The notes: generated by a model from the sequence alone, not told the origin. A DNA stretch of 64,000 nt from Planomicrobium soli (GCF_003014655.1 NZ_PYAT01000003.1:248001-312000), one strand, 5' to 3'; counted from the first letter of the stretch, positions 1 to 9,575 are shown. Numbers and translations: made by a program.

Positions 1-186
1 TTTCAAATCATTGCCTTTCATTTGAAGCGGTGCATCTTCGGAAATTTTCTCTCCCGGCCGGTCCATTCGCACTTCGTTCGAATAGATAATGCCAGCCATG
101 ATGGCCCGCTTCGCTTTTTCACGCGTTTCACAGATTCCCCGCTCCACTAACAAGACATCCACGCGCTCTTTCTTCGGTTTGTTCAT
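1..186 (-). CDS. TlyA-family rRNA methyltransferase, N-terminal part
   Basis: Partial gene running off the left edge; only the first 62 codons are visible. The ATG at 186 begins a lysine-rich leader followed by an S4-type RNA-binding region ([19 protein letters not shown], residues about 9-27), which is the start of the YqxC/TlyA family. Family members are S-adenosylmethionine-dependent 2'-O-methyltransferases of 16S/23S rRNA and have also been annotated as haemolysins. The start overlaps the dxs stop by four bases (ATGA), so the two are translationally coupled. The dxs-yqxC order matches Bacillus subtilis. The catalytic domain is outside the window, so the function rests on the S4 segment and the context. 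Confidence 0.85.
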   Translation of the reverse strand, partial: MNKPKKERVDVLLVERGICETREKAKRAIMAGIIYSNEVRMDRPGEKISEDAPLQMKGNDLK

Positions 187-2093
187 AGTGCATTAGATCC
201 CGCTTTTGCTTGGATTTGGACATGCTTTGTTACTCTTTTTACAACTTCATCGCTATTCAAATGAATTTCGTCCATTAATTCTCCCACGTCACCGTGCTCG
301 ATAAATTCATCTGGAATTCCCAAACGGTCTATAACGGCTTCCTGGTAACCGGCTTCTTGAGCAAATTCCATAACCGCACTGCCAAACCCGCCTTGCAGCA
401 CCGCTTCTTCAATTGTAACAACCGGAATGTTGCGGCTGAAGATTTCATGAAGCATTGCCGAATCCATCGGTTTGATAAACCGGGCGTTGACCACCTCGGC
501 ATTGATTCCTTGTTCCTGCAATTGCTCTGCCGCTTTCAGCGCCATTGGAATTGTTGTACCGAATGTTAGGATGACAGTGTCTGTACCTTCTTTCAGCACT
601 TCCCAAGAACCGATTGGCAAGACTTGTAATTCACTGTCCATCGGGACGCCAAGGCCGTTTCCGCGCGGGTAGCGAAGCGCAATCGGACCATCATTGTAAG
701 CAATCGCCGTTTTGACCATATGCTGGCCTTCGTTTTCATCTTTCGGCATCATGATCACCATATTCGGCATATGGCGCAAGAAGGCGATATCAAAAACGCC
801 TTGATGCGTTTCGCCGTCTGCACCTACCAGGCCTGAACGGTCAATGCCGATAAAGACGTTCAAGTTCTGGCGGCAAATATCATGCAGGACTTGATCATAA
901 GCACGCTGCAAAAATGTCGAATAAATCGCAAGGAACGGCTTCATGTTCTGTGTCGCAAGTCCTGCAGCCATCGTAGTGGCATGCTGTTCAGCGATGCCCA
1001 CATCAAACATGCGGTCAGGAAACTCGGAAGCGAACCCTTCCAATTTCGATCCGACCGGCATTGCAGGAGTGATTACAGCAATGCGTCCGTCTGTACGCGC
1101 CAGTTTCCGTACCGTTTCTGCAACTAAACCGCTCCAAGAAGGAGCCGTATTTGAGGACTTCACCAGATCACCGGTTTCCATTTTGTAAGGACCGGTGCCA
1201 TGCCAAGTACCGATAACGTCTTGTTCAGCAGGCAAAAAGCCTTTTCCTTTTTTTGTCAGGACATGCAAAAGAACAGGACCTTCAACTTTTTTGGCATAAT
1301 TCAGATTTTCTTCCAGCTCTTCCAAGTTGTGGCCATCAATCGGACCTAGATAGGTAAAGCCAAGCTCTTCGAAAAAGACGCCGGATACGAGCAAATACTT
1401 TAAGCTGTCCTTGACGCGTTCTGCTGTCGAAGCAAGTTTGCCGCCGACTGCCGGAATCTTTTTCATCAAATATTCCAAATCGTCTTTCGCTTTGTTATAT
1501 TTTCCGGCAGTGCGCAGACGGCCCAATACATTATGGAGAGCACCGACGTTTGGTGCAATCGACATCTCGTTATCATTGAGGATAACAATCATATTTGTCT
1601 GTTCGTGGCCGATATGGTTCAAGGCTTCAAGCGCCATTCCGCCCGTTAAAGCCCCATCTCCGATAATCGGAATCACGTGATTTTTTTCTTTTTTAATATC
1701 ACGCGCTGCTGCCATTCCCATTGCTGCGGATAAAGAAGTTGAGCTATGCCCGGTCTCCCAGACATCATGATCGCTTTCATTGCGCTTCGGAAATCCACAC
1801 AAGCCTTTAAACTGGCGCAGGGTATCGAATTGGCCCGCTCTGCCTGTTAAAATCTTATGTACATACGATTGGTGCCCCACATCCCATAGAAATTTGTCTG
1901 CAGGGCTGTCGAACACTTTATGCAAAGCGATTGTCAATTCCACAACGCCCAAGTTTGGTCCGATATGGCCACCTGTTCTAGATAAATTTTCAATTAAAAA
2001 TTTCCGGATATCTTCGCTTAATTGAACGAGCTGTTTATTGTCCAGCTCTTTTAAGAAAGATGGACTTGTAATCGTCTGAAGATCCATTGCCAT
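183..2093 (-). CDS. dxs: 1-deoxy-D-xylulose-5-phosphate synthase
   Basis: Condenses pyruvate and glyceraldehyde 3-phosphate to DXP, the first step of the MEP isoprenoid route, using thiamine diphosphate. The 636-residue length is normal for DXS. The ThDP-binding signature runs from [18 protein letters not shown] to LNDNEMSI. The transketolase-type second domain carries [16 protein letters not shown], and the YPRG motif is present. The ATG at 2093 follows AAAGGTGAGTG; an in-frame GTG lies one codon upstream and another ATG at 2087. It is downstream of ispA on the same strand and overlaps tlyA, as in Bacillus, so MEP entry and prenyl-chain synthesis are probably co-transcribed. Confidence 0.97.
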   Translation of the reverse strand: MAMDLQTITSPSFLKELDNKQLVQLSEDIRKFLIENLSRTGGHIGPNLGVVELTIALHKVFDSPADKFLWDVGHQSYVHKILTGRAGQFDTLRQFKGLCGFPKRNESDHDVWETGHSSTSLSAAMGMAAARDIKKEKNHVIPIIGDGALTGGMALEALNHIGHEQTNMIVILNDNEMSIAPNVGALHNVLGRLRTAGKYNKAKDDLEYLMKKIPAVGGKLASTAERVKDSLKYLLVSGVFFEELGFTYLGPIDGHNLEELEENLNYAKKVEGPVLLHVLTKKGKGFLPAEQDVIGTWHGTGPYKMETGDLVKSSNTAPSWSGLVAETVRKLARTDGRIAVITPAMPVGSKLEGFASEFPDRMFDVGIAEQHATTMAAGLATQNMKPFLAIYSTFLQRAYDQVLHDICRQNLNVFIGIDRSGLVGADGETHQGVFDIAFLRHMPNMVIMMPKDENEGQHMVKTAIAYNDGPIALRYPRGNGLGVPMDSELQVLPIGSWEVLKEGTDTVILTFGTTIPMALKAAEQLQEQGINAEVVNARFIKPMDSAMLHEIFSRNIPVVTIEEAVLQGGFGSAVMEFAQEAGYQEAVIDRLGIPDEFIEHGDVGELMDEIHLNSDEVVKRVTKHVQIQAKAGSNAL

Positions 2094-2176
2094 CACTCAC
2101 CTTTTTCAAATTTTTCCGTAAAATGCCTGTTTCCATTATACCAATAGATGGTAAATGTACAAACTAGAGCTATGCC

Positions 2177-3055
2177 CTAGTTTTTTCGCTGGACGATCAA
2201 TTCAGTCAGCTCCCGGAGCAATGACAGTTCTCCATTCAGCTCACTGATTGCTTGCAGCGCTTCGGTTGCATGGAATTCCAGTTTCTCTTTTGCTTTTGGA
2301 AGAGTCAAAAGGCTAGGATACGTGCTTTTTTCACTCGATTCATCCTTGCCTGCCGTTTTCCCGAGCTCTTCGGAAGTGCCGGTTACGTCCAAAATGTCAT
2401 CCCGGATTTGGAAAGCGAGTCCAAGATGTTCGCCAAAGCGGCTGAGCGCCACGATTTCTTCATCCGCCGCCTGCGCCAAAATTGCGCCTGCCAAAATGCT
2501 GTATGTTAGGAGCGCGCCAGTTTTCAATCGATGCACTTTTTCCAATTCTTCGAGCGTCAGCTTTTTCTCTTCCCCTTCAATGTCGAGCACTTGCCCTCCG
2601 ACCATGCCTTCTGCTCCGGAGGAAACGCTCATCAAATCGATCAAGCGAACTTTATCATCGCTAGGAACATGTTCAAGGCGCGCGATAACGCCAAAGCTAT
2701 ACGTAAGCAGCGCGTCCCCGGCGAGAATGGCCAATGCTTCGCCGTATACAACGTGATTTGTCGGCATGCCGCGTCTTAAATCGTCATCGTCCATGCTTGG
2801 AAGGTCATCGTGGATCAATGAATACGTATGGATCATTTCAATTGCTGCAGCCACTTTCAAGGCATCGGGATGCCGGACCCCAAACTCTTCAAGAACAGCC
2901 AGCAGGAGAATCGGGCGAATTCGTTTGCCGCCTGCTTGCAGGGAATAATTCATTGCCTCTTTTAAGGATTTCGGCACAGCCAGCGATTGGATCATCTCAG
3001 ACATTTCATTTTCAATCAACGGTTCATAATGTTTTCGGAATTGGCTTAAGTTCAT
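2177..3055 (-). CDS. ispA: Farnesyl/geranyl diphosphate synthase
   Basis: Trans-type polyprenyl diphosphate synthase that elongates DMAPP with IPP to farnesyl diphosphate, the precursor of undecaprenyl and quinone side chains. Both aspartate-rich Mg-binding motifs are present: LIHDDLPSMDDDDLRRG (FARM) and FQIRDDILDVTG (SARM). Its 292 residues fit bacterial IspA. The gene overlaps the end of xseB by four bases and sits in the conserved order xseA-xseB-ispA-dxs. The short gap to dxs contains a weak hairpin (about 2159-2182) but no strong terminator. Confidence 0.96.
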   Translation of the reverse strand: MNLSQFRKHYEPLIENEMSEMIQSLAVPKSLKEAMNYSLQAGGKRIRPILLLAVLEEFGVRHPDALKVAAAIEMIHTYSLIHDDLPSMDDDDLRRGMPTNHVVYGEALAILAGDALLTYSFGVIARLEHVPSDDKVRLIDLMSVSSGAEGMVGGQVLDIEGEEKKLTLEELEKVHRLKTGALLTYSILAGAILAQAADEEIVALSRFGEHLGLAFQIRDDILDVTGTSEELGKTAGKDESSEKSTYPSLLTLPKAKEKLEFHATEALQAISELNGELSLLRELTELIVQRKN

Positions 3056-3288
3056 TTTGTTTGCCCATCCTTTTCTATGTCCACTGGCACTTCTTTGCCA
3101 TCGTTCATCATAGTAACCAGCTGTTTTTCTGCATTCTGCAATTTATCATGGCATACTTTGGAGAGTTCCATGCCTTTTTGGTAGAGCGTCAATGCCTGTT
3201 CAAGCGGCACATCGCCTTGTTCCAATTGACGCACAATCTCTTCAAGTTGTTCCATCGCTTCGTTGAACATGATTTCTTTTTCTGCCAT
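3052..3288 (-). CDS. xseB: Exodeoxyribonuclease VII small subunit
   Basis: Small helical subunit of exonuclease VII, which degrades single-stranded DNA to oligonucleotides together with XseA. The ATG at 3288 (MAEKEIMFNEAMEQLEEIV) is preceded by AAAGGAGATTCTTAAA, giving 78 residues, the usual size; a longer open frame extends upstream but lacks this ribosome-binding site. The EQLEEIVRQLEQGDVPLEQAL stretch is the family core. The gene starts right at the end of xseA and overlaps ispA by four bases, so it is tightly coupled within the operon. Confidence 0.95.
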   Translation of the reverse strand: MAEKEIMFNEAMEQLEEIVRQLEQGDVPLEQALTLYQKGMELSKVCHDKLQNAEKQLVTMMNDGKEVPVDIEKDGQTK

Positions 3289-3289
3289 T

Positions 3290-4642
3290 TTAAGAATCTC
3301 CTTTATTCGTTGGAATCGTACTTTCGACTTTGGCATTCACTGTGCCGTCCGTCATCGAAATGGCGATCTGATCGCCTGCTTCGACTTGCGAAATGCTTTT
3401 TACGACCTCTCCACCTTTATAAGGAATCGAATAGCCGCGGTCCATGATTTTGAGCGGACTAAGGGCGTCAAGTGTCCGCACAGCTGAAACAAGCTGCTGG
3501 GAACTGTTTCTCAAGCTGCGTCCCATCCCCTGTTCTAGGCGCCGGGATAGATTTTCTATATCTACTTCGGACTGCTTGATGCGCTTTAGAGGCATTCGAT
3601 TGTGCAGTTGTCCATCTAGATTCGCATAGCGTTCTTTTGAACGATTCAGCTGTTGGAAAGTTTCGCGCTGCAGCGCATCTGTCGCCCGTTCGACGCGTTC
3701 AATGAAAGGCCGGTACAAACGGTCGGGATAAGCGAGCGGCAGCGAAGAAGTCAAGCGGTTCAAGGCCGCTTTATCTTTCGAGATGGTGTTGGCAATCGTC
3801 CGGTACATGCCAGAACGATAGTTCATAACGCGGTCCAATAGCTCCGTCTTGCTTGGAACTGCCAGTTCTGCTGCTGCTGTCGGGGTTGCTGCCCGCAAAT
3901 CCGAAACAAAATCCGCAATTGTTGTATCCGTTTCATGGCCAATGGCCGAAATGATCGGAATGCGCGACCCGAAAATGGCACGCGCCACACTTTCTTCGTT
4001 GAATGCCCATAAATCTTCAATCGATCCGCCTCCGCGGCCGACGATCATAACATCGTAATCGAGCTGGTTGGCCGCTTGGATCGACTTGACGATGGAAGGG
4101 GCGGCGCCTGTACCCTGTACAAGCGTCGGGTAAAGCACCACTTTTGCCAACGGATAGCGGCGGTTCAACGTGATGATAATATCACGCACCGCAGCTCCTG
4201 TCTGGGCTGTTACGACCGCGATCTTTCTCGGGAACCGCGGAAAGCTTTTCTTGTGTGCTGCACTGAACAAACCTTCCTTGCCCAGCTTTTCTTTCAATTG
4301 CTCGAATGCCAGATAGTAGTCGCCTATGCCGTCAGACTGCATCGATTGGGCATATAACTGGTATTGGCCTGAAGCTTCATACACAGTGACATCTCCGCGG
4401 ATCAACACGGTCATCCCGCTTTCCGGCTTGAATTTGACTGACCGGGCATTGGCTGCGAACATAACGGCCGGCAGCCTCGCGGCGTTGTCTTTCAATGTAA
4501 AATATATATGTCCGCTCGTATGGATCTTGACGTTCGACAATTCGCCTTTAACATAGACGTCCCTTAAATGGGGATCGGCATCAAACTTCTTTTTTATGTA
4601 TTTCGTCAGCGCCTTGACGCTTAAGTATGGGTCGGTCGACAA
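3290..4642 (-). CDS. xseA: Exodeoxyribonuclease VII large subunit
   Basis: Catalytic subunit of exonuclease VII, 450 residues. The N-terminal OB-fold DNA-binding domain covers about residues 1-105 (VKGELSNVKIHTSGHIYF). The nuclease domain follows, with VVTAQTGAAVRDI and a conserved GRGGGSIEDLWAFNEE loop. The C-terminal half is a long helical coiled-coil region that pairs with XseB. It lies between folD and xseB. A hairpin followed by a T-run (4666-4697) sits between folD and xseA and could reduce transcription of the downstream half of the operon. Confidence 0.96.
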   Translation of the reverse strand: MSTDPYLSVKALTKYIKKKFDADPHLRDVYVKGELSNVKIHTSGHIYFTLKDNAARLPAVMFAANARSVKFKPESGMTVLIRGDVTVYEASGQYQLYAQSMQSDGIGDYYLAFEQLKEKLGKEGLFSAAHKKSFPRFPRKIAVVTAQTGAAVRDIIITLNRRYPLAKVVLYPTLVQGTGAAPSIVKSIQAANQLDYDVMIVGRGGGSIEDLWAFNEESVARAIFGSRIPIISAIGHETDTTIADFVSDLRAATPTAAAELAVPSKTELLDRVMNYRSGMYRTIANTISKDKAALNRLTSSLPLAYPDRLYRPFIERVERATDALQRETFQQLNRSKERYANLDGQLHNRMPLKRIKQSEVDIENLSRRLEQGMGRSLRNSSQQLVSAVRTLDALSPLKIMDRGYSIPYKGGEVVKSISQVEAGDQIAISMTDGTVNAKVESTIPTNKGDS

Positions 4643-4665
4643 AATTTCAACCCCAATCTTGGAAA

Positions 4666-4697
4666 TTAAAAAGCTGTCTTTCTTCCGAAAAACAGCT
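4666..4697 (-). terminator. Hairpin with T-tract between folD and xseA
   Basis: Read on the minus strand, AGCTGTTTTTC and GAAAGACAGCT form a stem with one mismatch, followed by TTTTTAA. It lies 15 bases past the folD stop. Because xseA follows closely without an obvious separate promoter, it may act as an attenuating intra-operon terminator. Confidence 0.55.
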
Positions 4698-4712
4698 CTT
4701 TTCTTATTTATT

Positions 4713-5588
4713 TTACATGGTTCTTCCGCTTTTGTCTTTTGCCAGGCTGTTTTCAGCCGATTGAACCGTATTTTCCATCAGCATGGCGATGGTCACCGGC
4801 CCGACGCCGCCTGGTACCGGAGTGATATACGATGCTTTTTCGAATACGTCTTCATAGTCCACGTCTCCGCATAGTTTGCCGTTCTCGTCCCGGTTCATGC
4901 CAACATCGATTACCACAGCACCCGGTTTGATATGTCTGGAGTCCAAAAACTTCGCTACGCCGATCGCAACAACCAATATGTCCGCTTGTTTGGTGTAATA
5001 AACCAAATCCTTCGTTTTCGAGTGGGTGTACGTCACTGTCGCATTTCTTTGCAGCAGCATTTGGCCGACTGGTTTACCGACGATGTTGCTTCTTCCGATG
5101 ACGACTACGTGCTGGCCAGCCGGTTCGATCGCATAGTGGTCGAGCATCTTGATAATGCCATTCGGGGTGCAAGGCAAAAACGCTTCGTTCCCGATCATCA
5201 TATTGCCGACAGAAACCGGATGGAAACCGTCTACATCTTTTTGCGGATCGATGGCCATGATTACACTGAACTCATCGATATGTTGAGGCAAAGGCAACTG
5301 CACCAATATGCCGTGGATATTCGGATCATTGTTCAATCCGTCGATTGTCGCCAAAAGCTCCGCCTGGGTCAGATCATCTGGATATTGGAGCAAATCCGAA
5401 CGCATGCCGAGCGCTTCACATGTTTTTTGCTTGTTTTTCACATATGTATGAGAGGCCGAGTTATCCCCGATCAGTACCACTGCAAGGCCGGGTACCACTC
5501 CCTGATGCTTCAATTTCTCCACGCGCATTTGAACTTGGTCTTTAATTTTTTGGCTTACTGCTTTTCCATCAATTAATTTTGCAGTCAC
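4713..5588 (-). CDS. folD: Methylenetetrahydrofolate dehydrogenase / cyclohydrolase
   Basis: Bifunctional enzyme interconverting 5,10-methylene-THF, 5,10-methenyl-THF and 10-formyl-THF, so it sits at the centre of one-carbon supply. The 291 residues carry the dinucleotide-binding GRSNIVGKPVGQMLL motif and the family signature PGGVGPVTIAMLMENTV. The substrate-site lysine is in YVKNKQKTCEALG. It works on the same folate pool as the glycine cleavage genes and the 5-formyl-THF cyclo-ligase elsewhere in the window. It is 15 bases downstream of nusB and probably in the same transcript. Confidence 0.97.
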   Translation of the reverse strand: MTAKLIDGKAVSQKIKDQVQMRVEKLKHQGVVPGLAVVLIGDNSASHTYVKNKQKTCEALGMRSDLLQYPDDLTQAELLATIDGLNNDPNIHGILVQLPLPQHIDEFSVIMAIDPQKDVDGFHPVSVGNMMIGNEAFLPCTPNGIIKMLDHYAIEPAGQHVVVIGRSNIVGKPVGQMLLQRNATVTYTHSKTKDLVYYTKQADILVVAIGVAKFLDSRHIKPGAVVIDVGMNRDENGKLCGDVDYEDVFEKASYITPVPGGVGPVTIAMLMENTVQSAENSLAKDKSGRTM

Positions 5589-5603
5589 ATTTATTCCTCC
5601 AAA

Positions 5604-5993
5604 TCAATTTTCTTGTTCGTCGGTAAACTTCGACAGGACTCCATTGACAAAACGGCTTGATTTTTCATCACCGAACGTTTTGCTCAATTCAATTGCTTCG
5701 TTCATGACAACCCGGGACGGAGCATCTTCCATGAAGCTGAGTTCAAACACAGCCATTCTAAGAATGGTCCGCTCAATCTTCGGCAAGCGTTCAAGCGACC
5801 AATTTTCCAGATGGTCCTTTAATTTTTCATCTATCGATGAAATATTGGTATGCACCCCTTGGACAAGCAAATCGTAAAAATTATCACGCTCGCCTGCCAT
5901 AACATGGTCGATCGCTTCTTCGATCGTCAATTCAGTTCCTTCTAATTGAAATAAGGTTTGGAGCGCCTTTTCTCTTGCTTCGTGTCGTTTCAT
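5604..5993 (-). CDS. nusB: Transcription antitermination factor NusB
   Basis: All-helical RNA-binding protein of 129 residues that joins NusE (S10) on boxA RNA in rRNA antitermination. The start MKRHEAREKALQTLFQLE and the C-terminal VMNEAIELSKTFGDEKSSRFVNGVL are the diagnostic blocks. It is the first gene of the nusB-folD-xseAB-ispA-dxs-tlyA group here. The preceding 630 bases contain repeats and the upstream operon's terminator, so nusB must have its own promoter in that stretch. Confidence 0.96.
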   Translation of the reverse strand: MKRHEAREKALQTLFQLEGTELTIEEAIDHVMAGERDNFYDLLVQGVHTNISSIDEKLKDHLENWSLERLPKIERTILRMAVFELSFMEDAPSRVVMNEAIELSKTFGDEKSSRFVNGVLSKFTDEQEN

Positions 5994-6079
5994 ATCTATT
6001 TCGGTCTCCTTTTCGGGCTAATTACCCCTCATTATACAGGTAATCTTCTCGAACTTCCATGTTTGAAATAGTCTGAAAA

Positions 6080-6113
6080 GAAAACTGCCCGAAGCTCCAC
6101 TCGGGCAGTTTTC
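6080..6113. terminator. Strong hairpin upstream of nusB
   Basis: The arms GAAAACTGCCCGA (6080-6092) and TCGGGCAGTTTTC (6101-6113) are perfectly complementary around an 8-base loop. The right arm belongs to the first copy of the tandem repeat; later copies lack the left arm. It looks like an intrinsic terminator, but no gene ends next to it, so its role is unclear. Confidence 0.5.
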
Positions 6114-6536
6114 TTTGCGACGAAGCAGCGTAGCGATGCAGGAGCAAAGGTTTTACCTTCTTGAAACAGTGAGCCGAATAATTAACTACTGAAATCATTC
6201 GTGCTACTTCTTTGCGTCGAAGCTAGCGTAGCGATGCAGACGCAATAGTTAACCCTTTTATAATTATAAATCCTTTAACTTTATAAAAAGCTCCACTCGG
6301 GCAGTTTTCTTTGCGACGAAGCAGCGCAGCGATGCAGGAGCAAAGGTTTTACCTTCTTGAAACAGTGAGCCGAATAATTAACTACTGAAATCATTCGGGC
6401 TACTTCTTTGCGTCGAAGCTAGCGTAGCGATGCATACGCAATAGTTAACCCTTTTATAATTATAAATCCTTTAACTTTATAAGAAGCTCCGCTTGGACAG
6501 TTTTCTTTGCGACGAAGCAGCGCAGCGGTGCAGGGA
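6092..6536. repeat. 196-bp tandem repeat, two copies plus partial third
   Basis: Copies run 6092-6287 and 6288-6483 and differ at only a handful of positions; a third, diverged fragment of about 53 bases starts at 6484. Each copy begins AAGCTCC(A/G)CT. Inside each copy two related units occur, TTTGCGACGAAGCAGCG and TTTGCGTCGAAGCTAGCG, each followed by (T/C)AGCGATGCA and ending in GCAA. The units are partly palindromic and non-coding. The near identity indicates a recent tandem duplication, and the internal units look like a dispersed extragenic repeat family. Confidence 0.85.
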
Positions 6537-6574
6537 CAGGAATTTCATCCACCAGCCCGCTTGGACAATCAAAA

Positions 6575-6617
6575 CAAAAAAGCTGTCCAAGCCGGCGACT
6601 TGCCAGCTTGGACAGCT
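6575..6617 (-). terminator. Terminator of the accB-accC-asp23 transcript
   Basis: On the minus strand AGCTGTCCAAGC and GCTTGGACAGCT (6606-6617 and 6581-6592) form a perfect 12-bp stem followed by a run of T. It lies just after the stop of the Asp23-family gene. Confidence 0.85.
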
Positions 6618-6623
6618 TCTTGA

Positions 6624-7019
6624 TTATTCAGTATGGTGCGTTTCAAACTGCACACCGGTGATGTGGACGTTCACTTCCTGTGTTTGAAGAGAAGTCATAT
6701 TCATTAATGTCTGGCGGACTTGCTCCTGGATTTTCACCGCTGTCTGCGGAATCGATACGCCGTAATTGACAACACAATAAATGTCAATCGCCAGGCCATC
6801 TTCAGCCAGTTCCGTTTTTACGCCTTTGCCATGAACTTTTTTTCCTAAACGTTCTGCAACTCCGGAAGTGAAGTTGCCGCGCATGCTGGCGACGCCTTCG
6901 ATATCAGACGCCGCTATGCTTGCTATGATTTCCAGCACTTCTGGAGCCACTTGGATATTTCCCAAATCTTGCGCGCCTTTAGGTTTCATTTGCACATAAG
7001 ATACTGTTTTTTCAGCCAT
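6624..7019 (-). CDS. Asp23/Gls24 family envelope stress protein (YqhY-like)
   Basis: 131-residue Asp23/Gls24 family protein (DUF322). The core DLGNIQVAPEVLEIIASIAASDIEGVASMRG and the YGVSIPQTAVKIQEQVRQTL block are typical. In B. subtilis the equivalent gene yqhY is co-transcribed with accB and accC, and its loss perturbs acetyl-CoA carboxylase; that role is inferred here from the identical order accB-accC-yqhY. It starts 20 bases after accC and is followed by a strong terminator, so it is the last gene of the operon. Confidence 0.9.
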   Translation of the reverse strand: MAEKTVSYVQMKPKGAQDLGNIQVAPEVLEIIASIAASDIEGVASMRGNFTSGVAERLGKKVHGKGVKTELAEDGLAIDIYCVVNYGVSIPQTAVKIQEQVRQTLMNMTSLQTQEVNVHITGVQFETHHTE

Positions 7020-7038
7020 TTGGTCAATTCCTCTCTTT

Positions 7039-8388
7039 TCAGGATTCTAGCACATCGTATTTCTCAAGGAATTTCGTATTGAAATCACCGGATTTGAAGA
7101 CTTCGTGGTCCATCAATTTCGAATGGAATGGGATGGTTGTGTGTACCCCTTCGATCAGAAATTCACCAAGTGCGCGCTTCATTTTTGCGACCGCTTCTTC
7201 GCGCGTATCCGCAAATGTGATGAGTTTCGCCACCATAGAATCGTAGTATGGAGGAATGCTATAGCCTGGATACATTGCTGAATCCACCCGGACGCCCATG
7301 CCGCCCGGCGGCAAGTAAATGTCCACTTTGCCCGCTGAAGGCATAAAGTTCTTCGCCGGATTTTCTGCGTTGATCCGGCATTCGATAGACCAGCCTTTGA
7401 ATGTCACATCTTCTTGCTTATAAGCAAGCGTCTCGCCCGAGGCCACTTTCAATTGCTGCTGAATCAAGTCGATGCCTGTGATCATTTCGGTTACTGGATG
7501 TTCCACTTGGATGCGGGTGTTCATTTCCATGAAGTAGAACTGTTGGTTCTCAACATCAAAAATAAATTCCACAGTGCCTGCTCCGCGATAATCAACGGCA
7601 AGCGCCGCTTTTACAGCCGCTTCACCCATTTGCGCGCGAATTTCAGGCGTAATGGCAGGAGAAGGCGCTTCTTCGACCAGCTTCTGCATCCGGCGCTGGA
7701 TAGAACAATCGCGTTCGCCTAGATGAATGGCATTGCCGTGTGAATCGGCCAGCACCTGAATTTCAACATGGCGGAAATCTTCGATGAATTTCTCGATATA
7801 TACACCTGGATTCCCGAAAGCAGCCGCCGCTTCTTTTTGCGTCATTTGAAGGCCTTTGACAAAGTCTTCGCGGGTTCTTGCTACACGTATTCCTTTGCCT
7901 CCGCCTCCAGCAGTCGCTTTGATGATAACAGGAAAACCGATTTTCTCGGCGATTTCCAAACCTTCTTTTTCATTTGCGACAATGCCTGTCGAACCTGGAA
8001 CGACCGGTACGCCAGCTGCGCGCATTGTTTCCCGGGCAACATCTTTTGTGCCCATGCTTGAAATAGCGGCCGCTGTCGGCCCGATGAACATGATGCCCAC
8101 CGCTTCGCAAAGTTCTGCGAAACTGGCATTTTCAGCTAAAAAGCCATATCCAGGGTGGATTCCATCACAGTTAGTCAATTTTGCCACCGAGATGATGTTT
8201 GAAAAGTTCAAATAGCTGTCTTTCGATAATTTAGGGCCGATGCAATAAGCTTCATCAGCAAGTTGGACATGAAGAGCTTCCCGGTCGGCTTCTGAGTAAA
8301 CCGCAACCGTTTCGATATCCATCTCTTTACAAGCCCGGATGATCCGGACGGCAATTTCACCGCGGTTTGCAATAAGTACTTTTTTCAT
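7039..8388 (-). CDS. accC: Acetyl-CoA carboxylase, biotin carboxylase subunit
   Basis: ATP-dependent carboxylation of biotin on AccB, the first half-reaction of malonyl-CoA synthesis. The 449 residues show the N-terminal [20 protein letters not shown] block, the ATP-grasp glycine loop [13 protein letters not shown], the [20 protein letters not shown] segment and the active-site region [14 protein letters not shown]. It follows accB by 13 bases. The accA/accD carboxyltransferase genes are not in the window, as is usual in Bacillales. Confidence 0.97.
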   Translation of the reverse strand: MKKVLIANRGEIAVRIIRACKEMDIETVAVYSEADREALHVQLADEAYCIGPKLSKDSYLNFSNIISVAKLTNCDGIHPGYGFLAENASFAELCEAVGIMFIGPTAAAISSMGTKDVARETMRAAGVPVVPGSTGIVANEKEGLEIAEKIGFPVIIKATAGGGGKGIRVARTREDFVKGLQMTQKEAAAAFGNPGVYIEKFIEDFRHVEIQVLADSHGNAIHLGERDCSIQRRMQKLVEEAPSPAITPEIRAQMGEAAVKAALAVDYRGAGTVEFIFDVENQQFYFMEMNTRIQVEHPVTEMITGIDLIQQQLKVASGETLAYKQEDVTFKGWSIECRINAENPAKNFMPSAGKVDIYLPPGGMGVRVDSAMYPGYSIPPYYDSMVAKLITFADTREEAVAKMKRALGEFLIEGVHTTIPFHSKLMDHEVFKSGDFNTKFLEKYDVLES

Positions 8389-8401
8389 CGTCGTCTCCTC
8401 C

Positions 8402-8893
8402 TCAGTTGGTTTTCACGAGGAATAGAGGCTGGCCGTATTCGACTAGCTGGCCATCTTTGACGAGAATTTCAGCGATTTCCCCATCCACTTCCGCTTCGAT
8501 TTCATTGAATAATTTCATGGCTTCAACGATGCAGACAACTTGGTCCGCTTTTACTTTCGCGCCTGGCTGAACATAAGCAGGTTCTTCTGGTGAAGGCGAC
8601 TGATAGAAAGTTCCGACCATCGGAGAAAGAATCGGATGCAAGTTTTCGCTGTTGTTTGCTGGCAGCTCTGGAACTTCCTCAGAAACCATTTCTTCGGCTT
8701 TCGGTGTTGCTGCCGGCATGGCCGCAACTGGAGCAGGAGCTGCCGGTGCCGCTGACTGGGCAACTGGCGCATCGGTTGCACTTGCACCGTTCTTTCTCAG
8801 TTTAACTTTCGTTCCTTCGGACTCATAAGTGAACTCATCGATTGAAGAGTTGTCCACTAGCTTAATGATTTCACGGATTTCTTGGATTTTCAA
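8402..8893 (-). CDS. accB: Acetyl-CoA carboxylase biotin carboxyl carrier protein
   Basis: 163-residue biotin carrier. The C-terminal biotinyl domain has the attachment lysine in [16 protein letters not shown], and the N-terminal part [21 protein letters not shown] is typical of AccB. Between them lies a flexible Ala/Pro-rich linker (about residues 38-75). It is the first gene of accB-accC-asp23. In spore formers the spoIIIA operon separates efp from accB; here only about 124 bases with the efp terminator do so. Confidence 0.96.
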   Translation of the reverse strand: MKIQEIREIIKLVDNSSIDEFTYESEGTKVKLRKNGASATDAPVAQSAAPAAPAPVAAMPAATPKAEEMVSEEVPELPANNSENLHPILSPMVGTFYQSPSPEEPAYVQPGAKVKADQVVCIVEAMKLFNEIEAEVDGEIAEILVKDGQLVEYGQPLFLVKTN

Positions 8894-8980
8894 ATTGTCC
8901 TACTCTCCTTTATGTATAGTATTTAGTCTATTCTATTCTAGACTTTTTCCTGCCTTTTTGAAATAGGCTGGACCATATTT

Positions 8981-9007
8981 AAAAAAGGCCTCCTTCTTGC
9001 AGAGGCC
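8981..9007 (-). terminator. Terminator after efp
   Basis: GGCCTC (8987-8992) and GAGGCC (9002-9007) form a stem, followed on the minus strand by six T. It lies 11 bases downstream of the efp stop. Confidence 0.8.
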
Positions 9008-9017
9008 AAATTTATGA

Positions 9018-9575
9018 TTACGCGCGAGATACGTATGAAGAATCTGTTGTGTTGATGATCAATTTATCGCCTTCATTGATGAAAAACGGCACTTGGACAA
9101 CAAGGCCTGTTGACAGCTTAGCCGGTTTTGAACCGCCGCTAGCCGTGTCGCCTTTGATGCCCGGGTCTGTTTCAACAACTTCAAGGACTACTGAGTTTGG
9201 CAGCTCAACACCAAGAACTTCGCCTTGGAATTGAATCACTTGCACTTCCATATTTTCTTGAAGGAATTTCAATTCATATTCAATGTTCTTTTCTGGAAGC
9301 TCAATTTGGTCGTACGTTTCAGTATCCATGAACGCATGGGAATCTCCGCTTGCATACAAGTATTGCATTTTCCGGTTGTCGATTTGCGCTTTTGCCACTT
9401 TCTCGCCTGCACGGAATGTTTTTTCTGTAACGCTGCCGGTACGCAGGTTACGCAATTTTGTGCGGACGAACGCCGCGCCTTTTCCTGGTTTAACATGCTG
9501 GAATTCCATAACGCGCCAAATGCCGTTATCCACTTCAATGGTCACGCCTGTTTTAAAATCGTTTACTGAAATCAT
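9018..9575 (-). CDS. efp: Elongation factor P
   Basis: 185-residue three-domain translation factor that relieves ribosome stalling at polyproline. Lys32 at the tip of domain I is in [17 protein letters not shown]; this lysine is modified with 5-aminopentanol in B. subtilis, and the flanking prolines and glycines match that type. The conserved C-terminal block [19 protein letters not shown] is intact. It lies 17 bases behind the Xaa-Pro peptidase gene, the same arrangement as B. subtilis yqhT-efp, so the two are probably co-transcribed. Confidence 0.97.
   Translation of the reverse strand: MISVNDFKTGVTIEVDNGIWRVMEFQHVKPGKGAAFVRTKLRNLRTGSVTEKTFRAGEKVAKAQIDNRKMQYLYASGDSHAFMDTETYDQIELPEKNIEYELKFLQENMEVQVIQFQGEVLGVELPNSVVLEVVETDPGIKGDTASGGSKPAKLSTGLVVQVPFFINEGDKLIINTTDSSYVSRA

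Larger units (their letters stand above)
5994..6623. other. Long intergenic region with repeats and hairpins
   Basis: No gene can be supported here. The region holds the terminator of the Asp23-family gene (6575-6617), two full copies plus a fragment of a 196-bp tandem repeat (6092-6536), a strong hairpin next to nusB (6080-6113), and by inference the promoter of nusB. Confidence 0.7.

Noticed and set aside
2734-3447. 237-codon plus-strand open frame
   Set aside because: It lies antisense across ispA, xseB and xseA, which have clear family motifs; no ribosome-binding site, and the protein has no recognisable pattern.
4932-5576. 214-codon plus-strand open frame opposite folD
   Set aside because: Antisense shadow of folD, no start signal, no family pattern.
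6092-6536. CRISPR array
   Set aside because: Repeat unit is 196 bp and tandem without unique spacers.
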